The notes under the pieces are model-generated. The model had not been told where the DNA came from. It saw only the letters and a list, made by a program, of their open reading frames with translations, and ran no database searches. Below, in pieces: positions 17,117 to 30,363 of a stretch of DNA of 64,000 nt. Both the position numbers and the translations under genes were made by a program. Source of the DNA: Bryopsis sp. KO-2023 (taxonomy: Eukaryota; Chlorophyta; Ulvophyceae; Bryopsidales; Bryopsidaceae); assembly GCA_030272585.1 (NCBI GenBank), contig BSYQ01000007.1:5708001-5772000 (forward strand), in the 5' to 3' direction. Within the stretch, counting starts at the first letter, position 1. Every line of letters begins with the position of its first letter.

Positions 17117-18028
17117 AGATTCAACCAACACGTTGTGGTGACGGGGCCGAAAGCGAGCGTGTCTTGGGCGGCGTCAGTTTTTACTCTCAAGGAGGTGGAA
17201 AAGATGGGGAAAACAATGGATCCGTGAGCGTTTCAGACTCCGGCCACATTTGTACAAGGATTTTTGAGAGTCGGACGCAGAACTCGCACGATTCGATTTT
17301 GGGGTGTTCAAGACGACGTCTGTCTCCCAGGCTCGACTGGCAACGCGGGCGCATGCGCCCCCACCCCTGTCGGAACTTTCCTTGATTTGACCGTCCAGGG
17401 GTGGCAAGGAGAAGCGTCAGAGGGGGGGGGGCTGGGCGTCTGACTGCTCAATCAAAAGCTGAGCTTGCCTCTCTCGATAAAGGAGCGAGGCCGAGGTGCA
17501 ACTTATGCCAGTTTCGCCGGCACAGGGTCGGGGGCAGGGGTTGGATGCGATTGAATCAGGAACGAAACTGCCGTCAATAGCTAGCATTCATACGAGCGAA
17601 TCGACGCAGGGATACAGCGAGGACTGGTGGGTGTGTAGGAGTGACAAAAGAGTCTCGCAATCGTAGTTGGGTGCCTGGCGTTGCAGGGTTGACTTCTTCG
17701 CCCTCATGCAGTGGCGGCGGTGGGGGCAGTAGGTGAATCGTGTTTGATCGATCACGAGCTCAGCTCGTTTAGTTCCTCGAGAATTTCAAACGGAATTGCA
17801 ACTCGCCTCCATGCCTAACCTGTTTGAGCCGTCACGTTTGGGCAGCTCCTGACACGGACGAGTTTTCCCCCTGCCAATTGATTGGTCGCTTTCTCCCCCT
17901 CGACAATGATCTGCCGCGCACACGATCTCTCCACCAAACGGAAAAATGTTGTTGGAAACCCTCGGTCTGTACATTTCTGAGTCACAACCCCACCTTTTCT
18001 GCAGGTTCTTCTCGCCTCATTTGCTGTA
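17117..18028. promoter_or_regulatory. Divergent promoter region between nucleoredoxin-like gene and receptor kinase
   Basis: About 0.9 kb lies between the start codons of two genes pointing away from each other. It is richer in G+C than most flanks here and holds no exon I can support. I infer that it contains promoters for both genes; no TATA box or other defined element is evident. Confidence 0.4.
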
Positions 18029-21000
18029 ATGGGTGCCCTACATGGCCTAGCAATTGTGTACCTCCTCCTTGTGATTCTTCGACCGGCGAATGCCATCCTC
18101 CCTGGAACACATACCAAACCCCACAAACTGGTGGCAATTTCCAACTGCGCCGAATTGAAAAGAGCCCTCGAGCAAACATGGCCCCCCACAGACATCCTCG
18201 TTCCACACGACATTTTTTGCAGCAGCAAAGCCTGGGGACCTCCAGTGGTGATCAAAACGGCAAGGGCAATTCTGGGCATCAGAACGCAGCCTCACCCAGT
18301 CCCCAACATCGATTTTGGCGATGTCCATGAAGGGATCGTTGTGGCACCCACAGCCAAGTTGAAATTTGAAACTCTGAGCCTGGTGAGCACGGTGCCTCAA
18401 GACACAAGTCAGCAGAATTTGGAGGGAACTCAGCCACTCCCTGCCCTGAAGGTCGAGCGGAACGGTACCGTGGATTTTGTTGGTGTTTGGATGTGTTGCC
18501 AGAATTGCATGATGGGACCGACACAGGTGTGACCTGCCACTTTTGTCAAACCCAACACTGCTTGTTAGGAAAGCACCCTGCTTCCCAATGCTCTGTAATG
18601 CACTGTCCACTTGGCGTCGCAAACCCTCCGCATTGAGATAGAATTGCCGATTGAAGTGGCAATCTGTGAACCAAGAAATGATAGTAGTTGTTGGGAACTT
18701 GATACGGAATCGGGGGTCCTTTGGCCATCGGCTGCATGAAGCATTTGACCTGAACATAATACTTACATTTGAAACTTAGAACAAGAAGAAAAACGAGTGA
18801 GGGATGGATTTATCATTCAGTGGAAATGCGGAGTCTGGCTGTTCTTGCAAAGTGTTTCATATCTGAAATACAGGTGTACATCGACCAGCGACCGAATGAG
18901 GAGCAGGACAGAATCAACCTGGGAGTGGACGGCATAGAGGCCCTGGAGGTCGGCGATTTCAGTCCTGAAGATACCCAGAGCGAAGGTGCCTATATCAAGT
19001 GGCTGGAAGGAGAGTTTGCTTCGGGCGGAATCTACCACATGTGTGCAACCATGCTTTCCTGCAATGTCGGCACCGGCATGCACTCTGCCTTCATGTATTT
19101 CATGGATAACTCGATCGAAATGTGTCGATCCAACCCGACTGTGGTCATCCTCAGCCAAGATCCAAGCAAGGGGTCCCACATTCCCATGCTTGTGGCCGTT
19201 TTGGTGATATCTATTTCCACGGCGGTGTGTTTAGTGATGGGGACTGTGGTGGCTCTGCTGGTGAAATCAAGGCGTAAAATGGCGGGTCGATTCCATGGGT
19301 TACGAGGCATTGACAGTCACCGTGCGAGTGTCAGACCTTTGGAAAGCGATGGGGGAGCCCATGAAAATATCGACGCGGTTGAGGCAGATCAGGCAGATGT
19401 CGAACCTGATGATGATGTCGTGGAGATCAGTGGGAATGCCCTATCTTTCAATGAAGTGCGAGTGGATCTGACCAAACTTCTGGGAAGAGGGGGATTCAGC
19501 AGCGTGTACGAAGGCACTTACCAGGTTTGCGTTCTCCAGCATTTTGGGTCCAATCCTTACATGCCACCCACCCATTTGGTCATCATTCATTTCAAACCTT
19601 TCACGTCTATTCTTGATCAGATTCTTGCGAAACCTCTTTTTTTTCCAAAAACAAAAGGGTAGGATTGCAGCCATCAAGATAGTGGAGCACAGTCAGCGGG
19701 TGATGGCCCACGCCACAGGGGAATTGGCCGAAGTCAAACTCCACGAACACTTGGCGCATCCTTACATTGTGATGACCTACTGTAGCAAAGTAGTGCCGAT
19801 CGACGCGGTGTGCCTGAACAGCAGTTTGCGAAGCTCACCGACCATCAGTGTAGGGCCAGAGGGATCATCAAGTAATGGCAAAGCCCCCGAAAACCAAAGC
19901 GTCCCTGAAGAAAACTCCAGCCAAGGTGGGAGTGGATGCGGTTTCTGTTTTTTCCTGATGAAGTGTTTTACTTGGTTGGAAAAAGTAAGTTCAGAGCAGG
20001 TCAATTGTAGACAAGGAGGAATGGATAAAGTTTGCTTTACGACATTTTTTTGTCCATCTACATGTATTTTTCTGGGTCGTTTATTTATTGGGGGTGGTTG
20101 GAGTAACGCCCCCCTTCCTATCTGCAGATCAAGAAAGAAAAATGATTTTTCGATTCTTGATTCTTGATTTTTTTTTTCTCAGGTCGAGAGGAGGCTATGT
20201 GCACTCTGATCGTCATGGAGTACTGTGAGAAGGGCAATCTGTTTGAGGCCATCCATAAAGGGGAGTTTTTCCGAAGTGGTTTGAAAGGGGTTCCAGATTT
20301 GAATGTCATTCTACGGTCTGCCTTGGATGTGGCTTCAGCCATGCGCTACTTGCATGCCCAAGGAATCGTACATGGAGATTTGAAACCTGAAAATGTTCTG
20401 AGGAAGGAGCTTGCTGAAGATGAGCGAGGCTTCATATGCAAGGTATTTTCCTCAACACTTTTTTTTTTATCCGGTCAAATTTTTGAATAGTTTTTTTCTT
20501 CCCAATTTGGACATATTTTGGTCCTTTTCTTGGAGGTTTCCATTTTAAAAAAATATCCATAGAGTGAAGAAATGATGTTAGAAAATTCATGCATCAATAT
20601 TTTCGTGACAGCAGTTGTGCTGTGAATGATAATGCGTAGATCAGTGACTTTGGATTGAGCCGAACAGTCCCCATAAACACCTTCCTTCAGACAGCCACCT
20701 TGGGAACGATCACCCACATGCCTCCAGAACTTCTTCGTGACGGAATCCTGGGCCCCGCCGCCGATGTGTACAGTTTCGGAATAATGCTCTGGGAGATGCT
20801 GTCTGGGAATATTCCTTTCAAAGGGCAGGGTCACCATGACATAATCCTGGGGGTGGTGGCAGGCAGTAGGCCGGCCATGCCAAACAATGTCCCGAGAGGA
20901 ATGTCAGCGTTGATCGAGGATTGCTGGCGGGAGAATCACCTCAGAAGGCCCACATTTGTGCATGTCATAGGGCGGCTCCAAGGTAATTTGCTACTCAAAT

Positions 21001-22547
21001 CTATCATAACTAGTTGATTCCGCCGACTTGCCCATGTTAGTCTGTGTGGTGGGCTGAATGTGCTCGTCTTTCATGGTGGATAGGCATAATCTACGAAGTC
21101 CAGCGGCATTTGTCAGCCCCATTTTCTCGCCTCTTGGTGCCGTCCCCATGTGAGTCATACCAACAGCCTCCAACAGAAGATTGGATGCAGTCATGCTCAA
21201 AGTCAGTCCTGAGCTCCACAACACCAACCAACACCCCTCGTCATTTATCCACCAGCCCGTCTTCAGAAGGAAGCCCTGTGATCTGGGATTGCATCAACAG
21301 CTCAACACCGACGCCCCAGGATCAAGCAGGGGGAGAAGACAGCGGTCAGCTTTGGTGTGCGAGTGTTTGTGGGATGAACCCTGCCAGGGAAGCACCCTTG
21401 AGGACCGAAAGCACCGGGATGAATTTTATGGAGCTCCAGTGGAAAAATTGGCGAAGCTCGGGGAAAACCACCACACCTTCTGATTCTTACGAACAGCAAA
21501 GGTGTGACCCCATGCCTTCCCCCCCCCAAAAAAAATCTTCTCAATGGTTTTTTCTTTGCAATTCATCTTAAAGCGAACCAACTCATCGATAATTCTCTCC
21601 AGTTGCACTGATTCAGATATTTGCATACTCCCTTTCCTACTGCAGAGGTGGGTCTGACTGCGAACCTGACATAAATTCAGATATTCATGGGGGGAATCTT
21701 CTGGTGGTTTTTGTTGTTGTAGAGGTATGTCTGGCAGGGAACAGGTGATTGGTAGGGATATGGAGCCCAACCCCCCCTCGCCATGGAACAGTCCAGATCG
21801 TATGAGAGGGTCACCTGAAGAGCGCGGATCTGGAAAAATCAGTCCTGTCATCTTTCCTGAACAAACCAACAGAAATCACCACGTGCTAAATATTCCTGAC
21901 GTTGAAATGTCGGATTCCAACGCAAAGAAAGGTGATATTCTTTGAGGAGAGAAACCACTCCAAAAAAGACAGAGAGAGAGAGAAAAAAAACGAAGAGCAA
22001 TTTTACAACGAGAAACGGGCGTGTTTTTTTTTCCGGGATCTTTTTTTTTTCGATTTCTTTTTTTTTTTTCACGATGGAATTTTGAATGGCGATGTGGTCA
22101 TTGTGTAGGATTGGGTTGGTTTCCAATTGTTTGAATCGACTAGAATAATGGGGTGCCGAAATTGGCGAGGGGAAAAAAAAAACCAGATTCCGATCATTGG
22201 GTGTCTTAGTTGTTACTTTTGTGCAATATTATGGGTCACATGGTGGGTTAAAGTTGCGATGGGTGGGTTTTCTTCTTCTTTTTTCTGGGGGCGGGTGGGT
22301 GGGTGGAAGGGTTCCCGTGTGCAGTGTATCCTGTCAAGACGAGTGAACTGATTTTGATTGAACTCATGAAACGAATGAACAATGTATATCCTGGTCGGAG
22401 ATGTTTTTGCTTATATAAGGAGAGACCTTTCAGCGAAAAGCATGTGTTTTAGAATTACAGCACTGTGAGTGGGAAACGCACCGGAGTCTAATTCTCGAGT
22501 TTGTAAAGGATCGTATTCGCACCTATTGCAAATTTTATGGAAAAAAA

Positions 22548-22587
<40 letters not shown>

Positions 22588-23064
22588 CAAATGCTTTGGG
22601 GAGGGGGTGAAAGCCGTAGTCAATCATCTGAGCAGCTTCCGTGGAGCTTCCGCTTAATTTTGGATTTTAGATTTGAAAAAACAGAATTGAAAAAACTTGA
22701 TGATTCTTCTGCCAAACAAGTCGAGGCGTTCGATAAATTTTTGTTATCTTTTTTTTTTTTGCCATCAGGCCCACGAGAATGGGATGATGTCGACCCCACC
22801 TACCTGAATTCGTGCCTAGAGATTGATTGGGATGCTGTTCACCCCGGAGACCCAAGGTGGAACACCATTCACTTTTCCCCCAACGATTTGACCTCCGCCG
22901 TAACGACCATATCCACGTACGAAGTGGATTCTGAACCATTTAATAGATTTCCCCAAGGTCCCTGTCTGCAATGTCAAGTCGGTTCTGTTAAAGGGGAGGA
23001 AAATGAGAATGACCACCATGGGGAGGTTTTGTACAGCGTTTCGAGGGATTCATCATTGGTATGA
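18029..23064 (+). CDS. TKL-type receptor protein kinase with secreted ectodomain
   Basis: Eight exons (18029-18526, 18874-19524, 19658-19925, 20183-20442, 20640-20982, 21084-21501, 21723-21931, 22769-23064) join in phase to 980 residues. A signal peptide (VYLLLVILRPANA) leads a Cys-containing ectodomain of about 240 residues. Part of it, with VVIKTARAILGI and FETLSLVSTV, resembles the rungs of pectate-lyase-like beta-helix proteins. A transmembrane helix follows (about 271-296, MLVAVLVISISTAVCLVMG, then KSRRK). The kinase domain has the glycine loop LLGRGGFSSVYEG (Gly 370), the AAIKIV lysine, HGDLKPENVL (about 535), DFGLSR, PPELL and DVYSFGIMLWEML. HGD in place of HRD marks a non-RD kinase. 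A Ser/Asn-rich insert of about 45 residues sits between the early strands. The roughly 300-residue tail is Ser/Pro-rich and low in conservation. Likely role: sensing an external signal and phosphorylating Ser/Thr targets. The ligand is unknown. Confidence 0.88.
22550..22582. repeat. TA dinucleotide microsatellite
   Basis: A run of about 16 TA units follows an A8 tract, inside the last intron of the receptor kinase gene. It is a plain simple repeat and probably varies in length between individuals. Confidence 0.9.
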
Positions 23065-26000
23065 CTGTCGAAAAAGATTTGAAAGAACACTAAAAGGAAA
23101 GAAAAGAAATAAAAATAAGAAAGCAGAAAACAAACCGAAAGGGGTCGGATCAGGGTTCAGAGAAATTCGAGAACTACATTTGAACTGCACTGTCGAAAAA
23201 AGAAAAGGAAAAAAAAAGGGCTTTAAAAAAAAGTTTTGGTCAAGTAAGGGGGTTAAACAATTCTCATTTTTTTCTTTTTCTTTTTTTTTGGGGGGGGGAG
23301 GAGGGAGGGCAAGTCGCGTTTTTGAGAGTGGAAATCATGCGGATTATCTTTTTGTGTGTTGCCGAATCGCTTTTTTTTTTTTTAAACGAAGCAAGGAGAT
23401 TCATTACTGTGTGGAATATATATATAAAAGAAAGAAGCTTTGGAAAACCAACATTAACCAAACATTCAGCAATGTTAGTTGGTTTTTGGATATCGGATCT
23501 TAGTCCATAGTCAGCAATGATGCTACAAGTATGACTTATGATACTTGTACTGCCGAAAAGGATGTGTTGCGACTGTTAGCTTATTCGCTTTTTCATCTTA
23601 ATTCGAAATGTCAGGGGATGTTTGACGGGTGGAATAGACCATGGGGTTATTTTTTGGGTATAGTGGCTAATTAGGCAAGAGGCATTCCTTCTGGTCAATA
23701 CTAGATGAATATTTGGTACTGAATTTGAGAAAAAATGGGCAGGATTAATGTGTTTCTTTTGTGTATTTTGGGGGAAGGGGCTAGGATAAGAATACGACGA
23801 AAGCAGAAACACTTATTTTCTGTGGTGGAAATGTGTAAAAAGTCGAATAAAGAACGGCATTCATAGGATACTACTATGTCGATTTGGTGGGGTTTTATTT
23901 GTGTGTGGTTTTTTATGATGAGAATCAATGCGCTTAAATTGCTTCGGTAACTAGCATGGTTTCCTTTGTTTTATAATGTGGTTTACAAAATTATATCATT
24001 TTTCAGGGGTTCATTTTTTTGTCGCTTTTGTGTTTTTTTGGCTTGTTTAAGCAAACCTAGTGGACAGAAGGAAAACAGCGGTTTTTGTAAGGGGTGGGGA
24101 AATGAATAATAATGGCCTTGATGGTTTTTTTGCTTTGTTTATTTGCAAGTTGATTGAATGCTACTGTGGATGGGAGAGATTCAGGGATTGATTAACCTTA
24201 TTTTTTTTGGTTCCTTACGAAGCAACTTTCCCTGCCCTTTCTATTCTTTGTTCTTGCATGTTTGTTTGATTTTGTATGTTGGGTGGGGGTGGGTGTTTTG
24301 GTTTTCTTTGGGGGTTGGGGGATAACTTTTTATTTTATGTATATGTATCTCAGCAAGGGAATGCCACTCCGTTTTGAGTAAGTGACAAGTGCACATTTCT
24401 TGGTTTGAGAAAAACCATCACCAAGAATTAAAAAAATTTATCAAGCATGAGGGGTGTGGGGAAGCCATGGTTTTCTTTTCTTGATGTACAAATGCAAGGG
24501 GAAAAACAAACAACTTGAGAAAAAAGATATGGCCTGGATGAATTTGTTTAGTTCAGTTCAGTCGAACATTTCCAGATGGATTTCCATCAGCATGTTAAAC
24601 AGACAGGGGCCATATGGCAGTGTAAAAAGTTTTTAAGACTCTGAGCACTATGCAATACGAAACGGGTTTTGTGAAACAAGGGAAGGAGGGGAGAAAAAAT
24701 TCACGAGAGGGTTCACTTCGGGTGTTTTTTTCACAAAACTGTACAGGAAACTGGCTGACAATCGAGTCAACTCAGGTGACCTGGAAAAAATACTGTGCTC
24801 TTTTGAGAGTTCTATCTTGCATTGATTGGATTCTGGACATTACAATGAAGTTTTGTGGATTGGATGGAATAAGGGGAGTCAGCCAGGACACCCAAGAATG
24901 TGTTTTTGTCGTCTGAGAGGAATGGGGAAATTATCTAGTGAAGGGAGAACTATGAGCTGGCACAGTCAGCAGAGAAGTTGGTGTAGTTAGGAAGCCAAGC
25001 ACTTTTTCCTGGGAATGTCGACTATGAGCGATGGCGTGTGGCTTTCCTGTGATGGACAGACTTTGTATGCATTCGGGTGTTTTCTTCCAAAAATTGAGAA
25101 TCAATAAAATCAAACATTTGAATACGCGTTTTGGCCTCTCTTCGTCTTGATCCGATGCACTGCCCTTTCAATCATCACGATTCCATGTATCAATGAACCC
25201 TCCCAAATTGATGCTGGCAGCAGGCCAAGAGGGTTAATTGACTGTGGAGGTCTATCCGAGATTTTTGAGCAATCCACCCCAACATTTCTTCAGGCCAGCA
25301 ACACCCTGTTTCCCAAAGTCAGCACCTTCTTGGCATGGTTTTTTTGGTTTGGCTTTAATTTCAAAATACCTCTTTTCCTATGCAGTTCTATGAATTGATT
25401 TTCTTTCATATTGCATCCCCAGCGTTTCATAGTGTTTTTTTAAAGGGTTGATTTCCTTTGGGATCTCTGGACAATAAATATAGGGTCCAACAACACAACA
25501 CCAGGAATACTTTACCTCAAGTGAAGAGGGTTCTGGTTCGTGATCACTGCACAGAGGAGATTGTCAGAACCCCCCCCCCCCCAGACAATCCATGTCTTTC
25601 TCAATCAATCCCCACAGTAATGATTACCAACAATTCAACAGTTGCTGTGCTTGTAAAACATGGACATTCTGTGCAGTAGGAGGACAGATGACTACCAAGG
25701 CGAAGAGAGATTTGTCAAAGCGATATCATAGATCCATCAGGAATAGGACCCCATATCCTCCAAGCATTTGGGGGGGGGTCCCCACAATCAATAGATATCC
25801 CCAGTGTGCATCACGATCGTCAATTGAGATCCGACCCCCTTCACCTTGGAAGAAGGAGCGGCCAAAACCTTAAATTTTTTCTGTGAACCCCCAAGAAATG
25901 TCCGCTTGGAGAGCAGGGTACGATATTTAAGGCGTTAAGTATCGACATCAATGTTACATCCCCAGAGTAAACCCAAGAAGACAAAAAAAGTTCCCACCGT

Positions 26001-27956
26001 CAGAAAGGAGTATTTTTTTTCCACAGCCAACATGAGGCCATTGACCGTGCTGTGGCCCATATGATGCAGAATGTCATAAGAATACAATCAAACCAATGCA
26101 GGAAAATAAAAAAACACAATGAAGAGCACAGATTGTAAGAAAGGAACCATCCACATGGACCTCCGATTTATAACAAGGCTCAAAGAGCTGCTGACGTCTT
26201 TCATCCAGTCACTTTCACATCAATCATTTTACCACCCGAGACCAGATGGCAAATAGAGCAGAAATGCAAATAACCAGAAATGTATTCATGTCCCTCCTCC
26301 CCCTCAAAAAAATCCAATACATATGCGCTTACTGAGGAAAAAGCAAAAAAAAAAAAAAGACATGAGAATTTCTTGAAAAGTGCAAAAATTTCCCCCTTCC
26401 AAACATTAGGGAGAAACACCAGAGTGCCAAGGTGCAAACAAATTAATGTCATAATAGATTCTTGAAGACATTCTATTGGCTACCCCTTATTCGCTATCTA
26501 GACACGGCAGCTCTTGGGTTTTTAACCACCAATACAATTTCTGACGCTCCACTAACTGCTCCCACAACAATACACCCCCCAATCAATCCATACCCCCCCC
26601 CCTTCCCCCCCCCTTAAACTTCCCCAATTCAACAATACCCACCCAAAAAACACCACCCAATCCGGTTCCAAACTACTCCATTTCCACGCCCTCCCTCACC
26701 TGGTCATTTTTTCGACCTGTTGGGTGAGTGTGAAATGCAGAGCAATATCCACTCGCCCTAACTCTCCCAATCCAGCGCTCATTGGCAATGTTTTCGTTTT
26801 TTTTTTTTTTTTAAAGCCCTCAGACCACCACGTCGACGCTCATCTGATCTTCCCAATTTTTTGATTTCTTTTCCAACAACTCTCAACCCCTTCCCCTAGA
26901 ATTTCATATTCAATCAGGGATGGCCTGCTCCAAAAAAAAGCAACTCCAGAGCATTCATTATGTCGTTTCAAATATTCCATTTTTTTTGTAGATTTTTTTC
27001 TTTTTTCCCCCTTTTCTTTTCAATCTCCCTCCTTTCCACTCGAGCGAGGAGGAAAGAATAGATTCAACTCCCTTGTGGGTTCTTTTTCTTGCTTTTTTTG
27101 TTTTTTTTATCCTTGAAAACTGTGAATGCAGGCTCCGCAAAATGAACATTCCTCAATGGCCAGGATTTGCATCACATAAATGAAGATGCTGAACACGCAA
27201 CTATGGTGGGTGAACAGCAATTATTTGGAAAACGAACTGATCCTACCAATTGGGAACGAAAGCAGAGAGATCGACAACCCACCGAATGATGGCCAGGCAC
27301 TCACCGACCTGCACTGCCCCCCCTACAATAATAATCATTTTTCCATGGTGTTTTTTGTTTTTTTTGTTTCCGACTTAAATCATTATAAAAAGGACAAAAC
27401 AAATGGGCGCTAGACAGGAACAGAGCAATACAAGTCCACACCAGCAGCTAAAATAACGTTTGTACCCGGTTTTGCATTCAAACCTTAACCCCTCAACCAC
27501 CCCTTCCTCCTCCCCCCCCTTTTAAACCCTGCAGAGTCACCCCCGAAGCTCACGATACTGGGATATCGTATGATGGGATGGCCACCCATACGTCACACGT
27601 GTGATCTACCACTTCCAAACCAATTCGTGAGTCCATTCCCGTCCTGGTGTACACTTGCTTTCTTGGCTACAGGGCCGCAGACCGCTTGGGGAGTCTCGAG
27701 GCTCCAGCTGGAATTTTGCCCGACTTCTGTTTTGAGATCCTGCGAGGCCGCAAGCCATTTCTCTCACCCTCACGACAACCTGTCGGTCGAGGATGCACCT
27801 CAAACCTCGACTGAGTGCTGTCTTTATTCAGGAAACCTACACTGGACACCACCCCGTGCTTCAGGTTTGCATACACCGCGTTTTTCCAACAGATCTCCAG
27901 ACTCAGTTATATGACTGACCCACATTACTGCACACTACTGGGAACACTTTGCAGCT
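23065..27956. other. Gene-poor convergent intergenic region (about 4.9 kb)
   Basis: This is the largest gap in the window, between the 3' end of the receptor kinase (+) and the 3' end of a minus-strand gene. I found no exon with splice sites plus family features. The left part (to about 25.1 kb) is T/G-rich and the right part is A/C-rich, with C runs near 25570 and 26590. That matches transcription arriving from both sides, so long 3' UTRs or non-coding transcripts are possible. A minus-strand open stretch around 27930-27800 could be a small last exon of the neighbouring gene. Confidence 0.4.
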
Positions 27957-29704
27957 TCACTTACCCCCACGGTGTCCCACAGATGAAACTGAGGCGTTCC
28001 CTGGAATATTCTTCAAGCCTTTGTCACCACCTTTTTGGCCAGCAGCAGCGCTTTTTCCCTTTTCAACCCGCACGAGCTCCTCCTCCAGTCGCATGACCTC
28101 CAGTCTTACATCCTCCAAAATAGCCTTTTCAAGGTCCAATGGGCAGGGATTTGCAGCATCGTCTGAAAATCTAGGGAGCTCACCGGACGTCAACAGATCC
28201 CCCAGTCGTCCCAACTGGGATTTCATATCATCCAAAACCACTTTTCTCCGCAGAGAACTTGGTTGCCTATTGTGAGAAGCACCCTCCCTACCACCCTGTC
28301 CCATCACAATTCTCATCGCCTCCACATCTGCAATATCATCCTGGAGTTCGTGTGGGGCTGACGCAGGATCCAGTACCTTGTTTTGCCGTTGTGGACTGGG
28401 CCTCAGAGGTTTTCTGGTCTCCGGGGTGGGGTGTTTATGAGGAGCTGGAGTTTGCAGTGCAAACAGGAAGCGATCGACTACATCCATAATCCCCTTGGGA
28501 ACACTGCCAGCCCTCGGAGTCACCCTCCCATCGCCATAAAAAGCCTCAGATCCCACATTCTGTCTGGTCGAGAGAACTGGAGGATTTTGGTCGCTGGTGA
28601 TCGGGCCAATGCCTGGTGCCCTTGGAGTGGGATCATCCGTCAGACGAACCTCAGCAACCAGGTCATCGTCATCCTCCCCAACCCAGCGCAAATTCAAATC
28701 GATCTGCCATTGTTGGAGATGCCTGGGGGTGTCATTGACACTGACACTAAGACCTGTCACAACTGAGGTTCCACCCATAACCTTGGAGCAATAACTGCCT
28801 GTCCTCCTCACGCGACTGAGATCCAAAGCTGGGACTCCCTGCGTCGATCCATCGGCTTCCCGCGCCTTGTGCCAGTGCGTATGATTGTCTGATAGCAATG
28901 ATGATACAGACAATTGGGGGTCGGTCGATGCCATTGATCTTTTTCCAACCCGCCGAGAAGCTGCACTGTGCCTCATGGAAGACATATCCGATTGGTTCCC
29001 CATCGATGTGAGCGCTCGCCCACTGCAGCTTGTGTCAGACAGATCATCGGAGCTCCTCCAATCCACCAACGCCGACGTTAACCCTTGCGAAGAATCTGAG
29101 CTGATGGCCATGTCAAACGACGCCAAGTTTTTCCCATGCACACCGTGACCCCCATCCCGGTTCTGTGGAAGGAGGTACAGATCAGCATCCGACACTAGAA
29201 ACTCATCACTGGAAAGCGGTATCATATGATTCTGATTTTGACTGCCACCACTTGCTCCTCGGGATCGAGATGGATGTCTACTCCGACGGGCATTCATCTC
29301 CTGGTCTAATTTTTCAGAGGACCTTGCACCAGAGTGGCCAACCGTTCGGCGACGTTGAGATCGTCCGGTGCCTACCTTACTTCGTCGGTCCTCTTTGATC
29401 CCACAGTTCACACCCCTCCCCCTTTCGGGTTTTTCATGAGAGAGCATTGTGCCATCTGGAAACCTCCCTTGGACCGACTCTTCATGCACCAATTCTGCTA
29501 GACTCGTCGGATGCGGTCCGGGTAGATATGTCGGCTGAATAGCACCCTCTCCAAAATCGATCGACCTGGTGTCCACGGCATGCTTGCCTCGACACAGACA
29601 CAGGAATTTGTGCATGGTTTCCCAGCCTTTCCTCTGGCAATAAGAGCGATGAGACTTGCTTTACATAAGGTGGACTGTGAGCCAAGTTCACCATGCAAAG
29701 GTCC
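27957..29704 (-). CDS. Large Ser/Arg-rich protein of unknown function, 5' end incomplete
   Basis: The main exon (29477-27957) is an unbroken frame of about 506 codons ending in a stop. An upstream exon ending at 29567 is in phase across an 89-base intron and reads WIENHDFVVLLQDLCMVNLAH and QVSSLLLPEERLGNHAQIPVSV. Its start lies at or above about 29704, and no ATG is visible, so a further 5' exon is missing from this model. The protein is mostly low-complexity (Ser, Arg, Asp) and probably disordered. One short ordered-looking patch is WQIDLNLRWVGEDDDDLVAEVRL-like (near 28690). A possible coiled coil lies near the C-terminus (LEKAILEDVRLEVMRLEEEL). A perfect GTAAGT donor just before the stop means a further small exon to about 27810 is possible. 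I do not recognise the family. Confidence 0.55.
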
Positions 29705-29962
29705 TGCAAAAGAACGACGAAATCGTGATTTTCGATCCACTCCACAGGAGTAATACTCCTCCAACGTATTTTTTTCGGTTGGTTTCGGGGTGACGTGTCA
29801 AAACCGACTTTACTATCGGTCCTTCGTCAACCCCCTTTCCACAGCTTTCGGAACCTGTGGGCCTCAGAACCACAGGCACCGCAGAAAACGACTCTTTTCT
29901 CGACAAAACATGCTGCAAGCAATCAAAAGACGAGTACGAATAGAATATACGCAAGAAACGCG

Positions 29963-30363
29963 ATGGTGCAAAACCAGCAGGACCGGATCAACCCCTTCCA
30001 CGACGGCGACGCGTCCATGAGGTCTGTTACTAAACGTAAGTCGAGAGCAGTTGCGGACACCTTTTCCCAAGACCTCTCCCCTCCAGGCGCCCTTTCGACA
30101 ACTGGACGAGTAGTAAACGCGACGCAAGTCCACTTTCTGTGGAACGATCAGGAAACCAGGACAACCGATCGTCGAGTAGCCGTCTTTGGCATCAAAAACG
30201 AACACAAAACCGCGCTTGTTCTCTCGCGCGTGAAGGGACGCCCGCTGGACGCCTGCCGCGGGCAGCTCTCCCGGGTTTTCAGCAGTACCGTAAAACAAGA
30301 CGGAGCCCTCGCTCGACAGGCCTACCTCTTATTTCCGCGCACTTCCACCAGTATCGCCCAATA
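29963..30363 (+). CDS. Possible short gene or first exon, unrecognised
   Basis: An ATG at 29963 opens a frame of 133 codons reaching a TAG at 30363. Its start, MVQNQQDRINPFHDGD, looks like coding sequence. A strong donor, C/GTAAGT, follows the codon for Lys at 30035, so only the first 73 bases may be an exon of a gene continuing to the right. I could not find a convincing partner exon before 32.7 kb. It lies head-to-head with the minus-strand gene on its left, so a shared promoter near 29.8-29.95 kb is possible. The opposite strand is also open over most of this stretch, which lowers confidence. Confidence 0.25.

Noticed and set aside
17824-18757. Long frames on both strands over the first exon of the receptor kinase
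   Set aside because: The kinase frame carries a signal peptide and joins in phase to seven more exons; the others are shadows.
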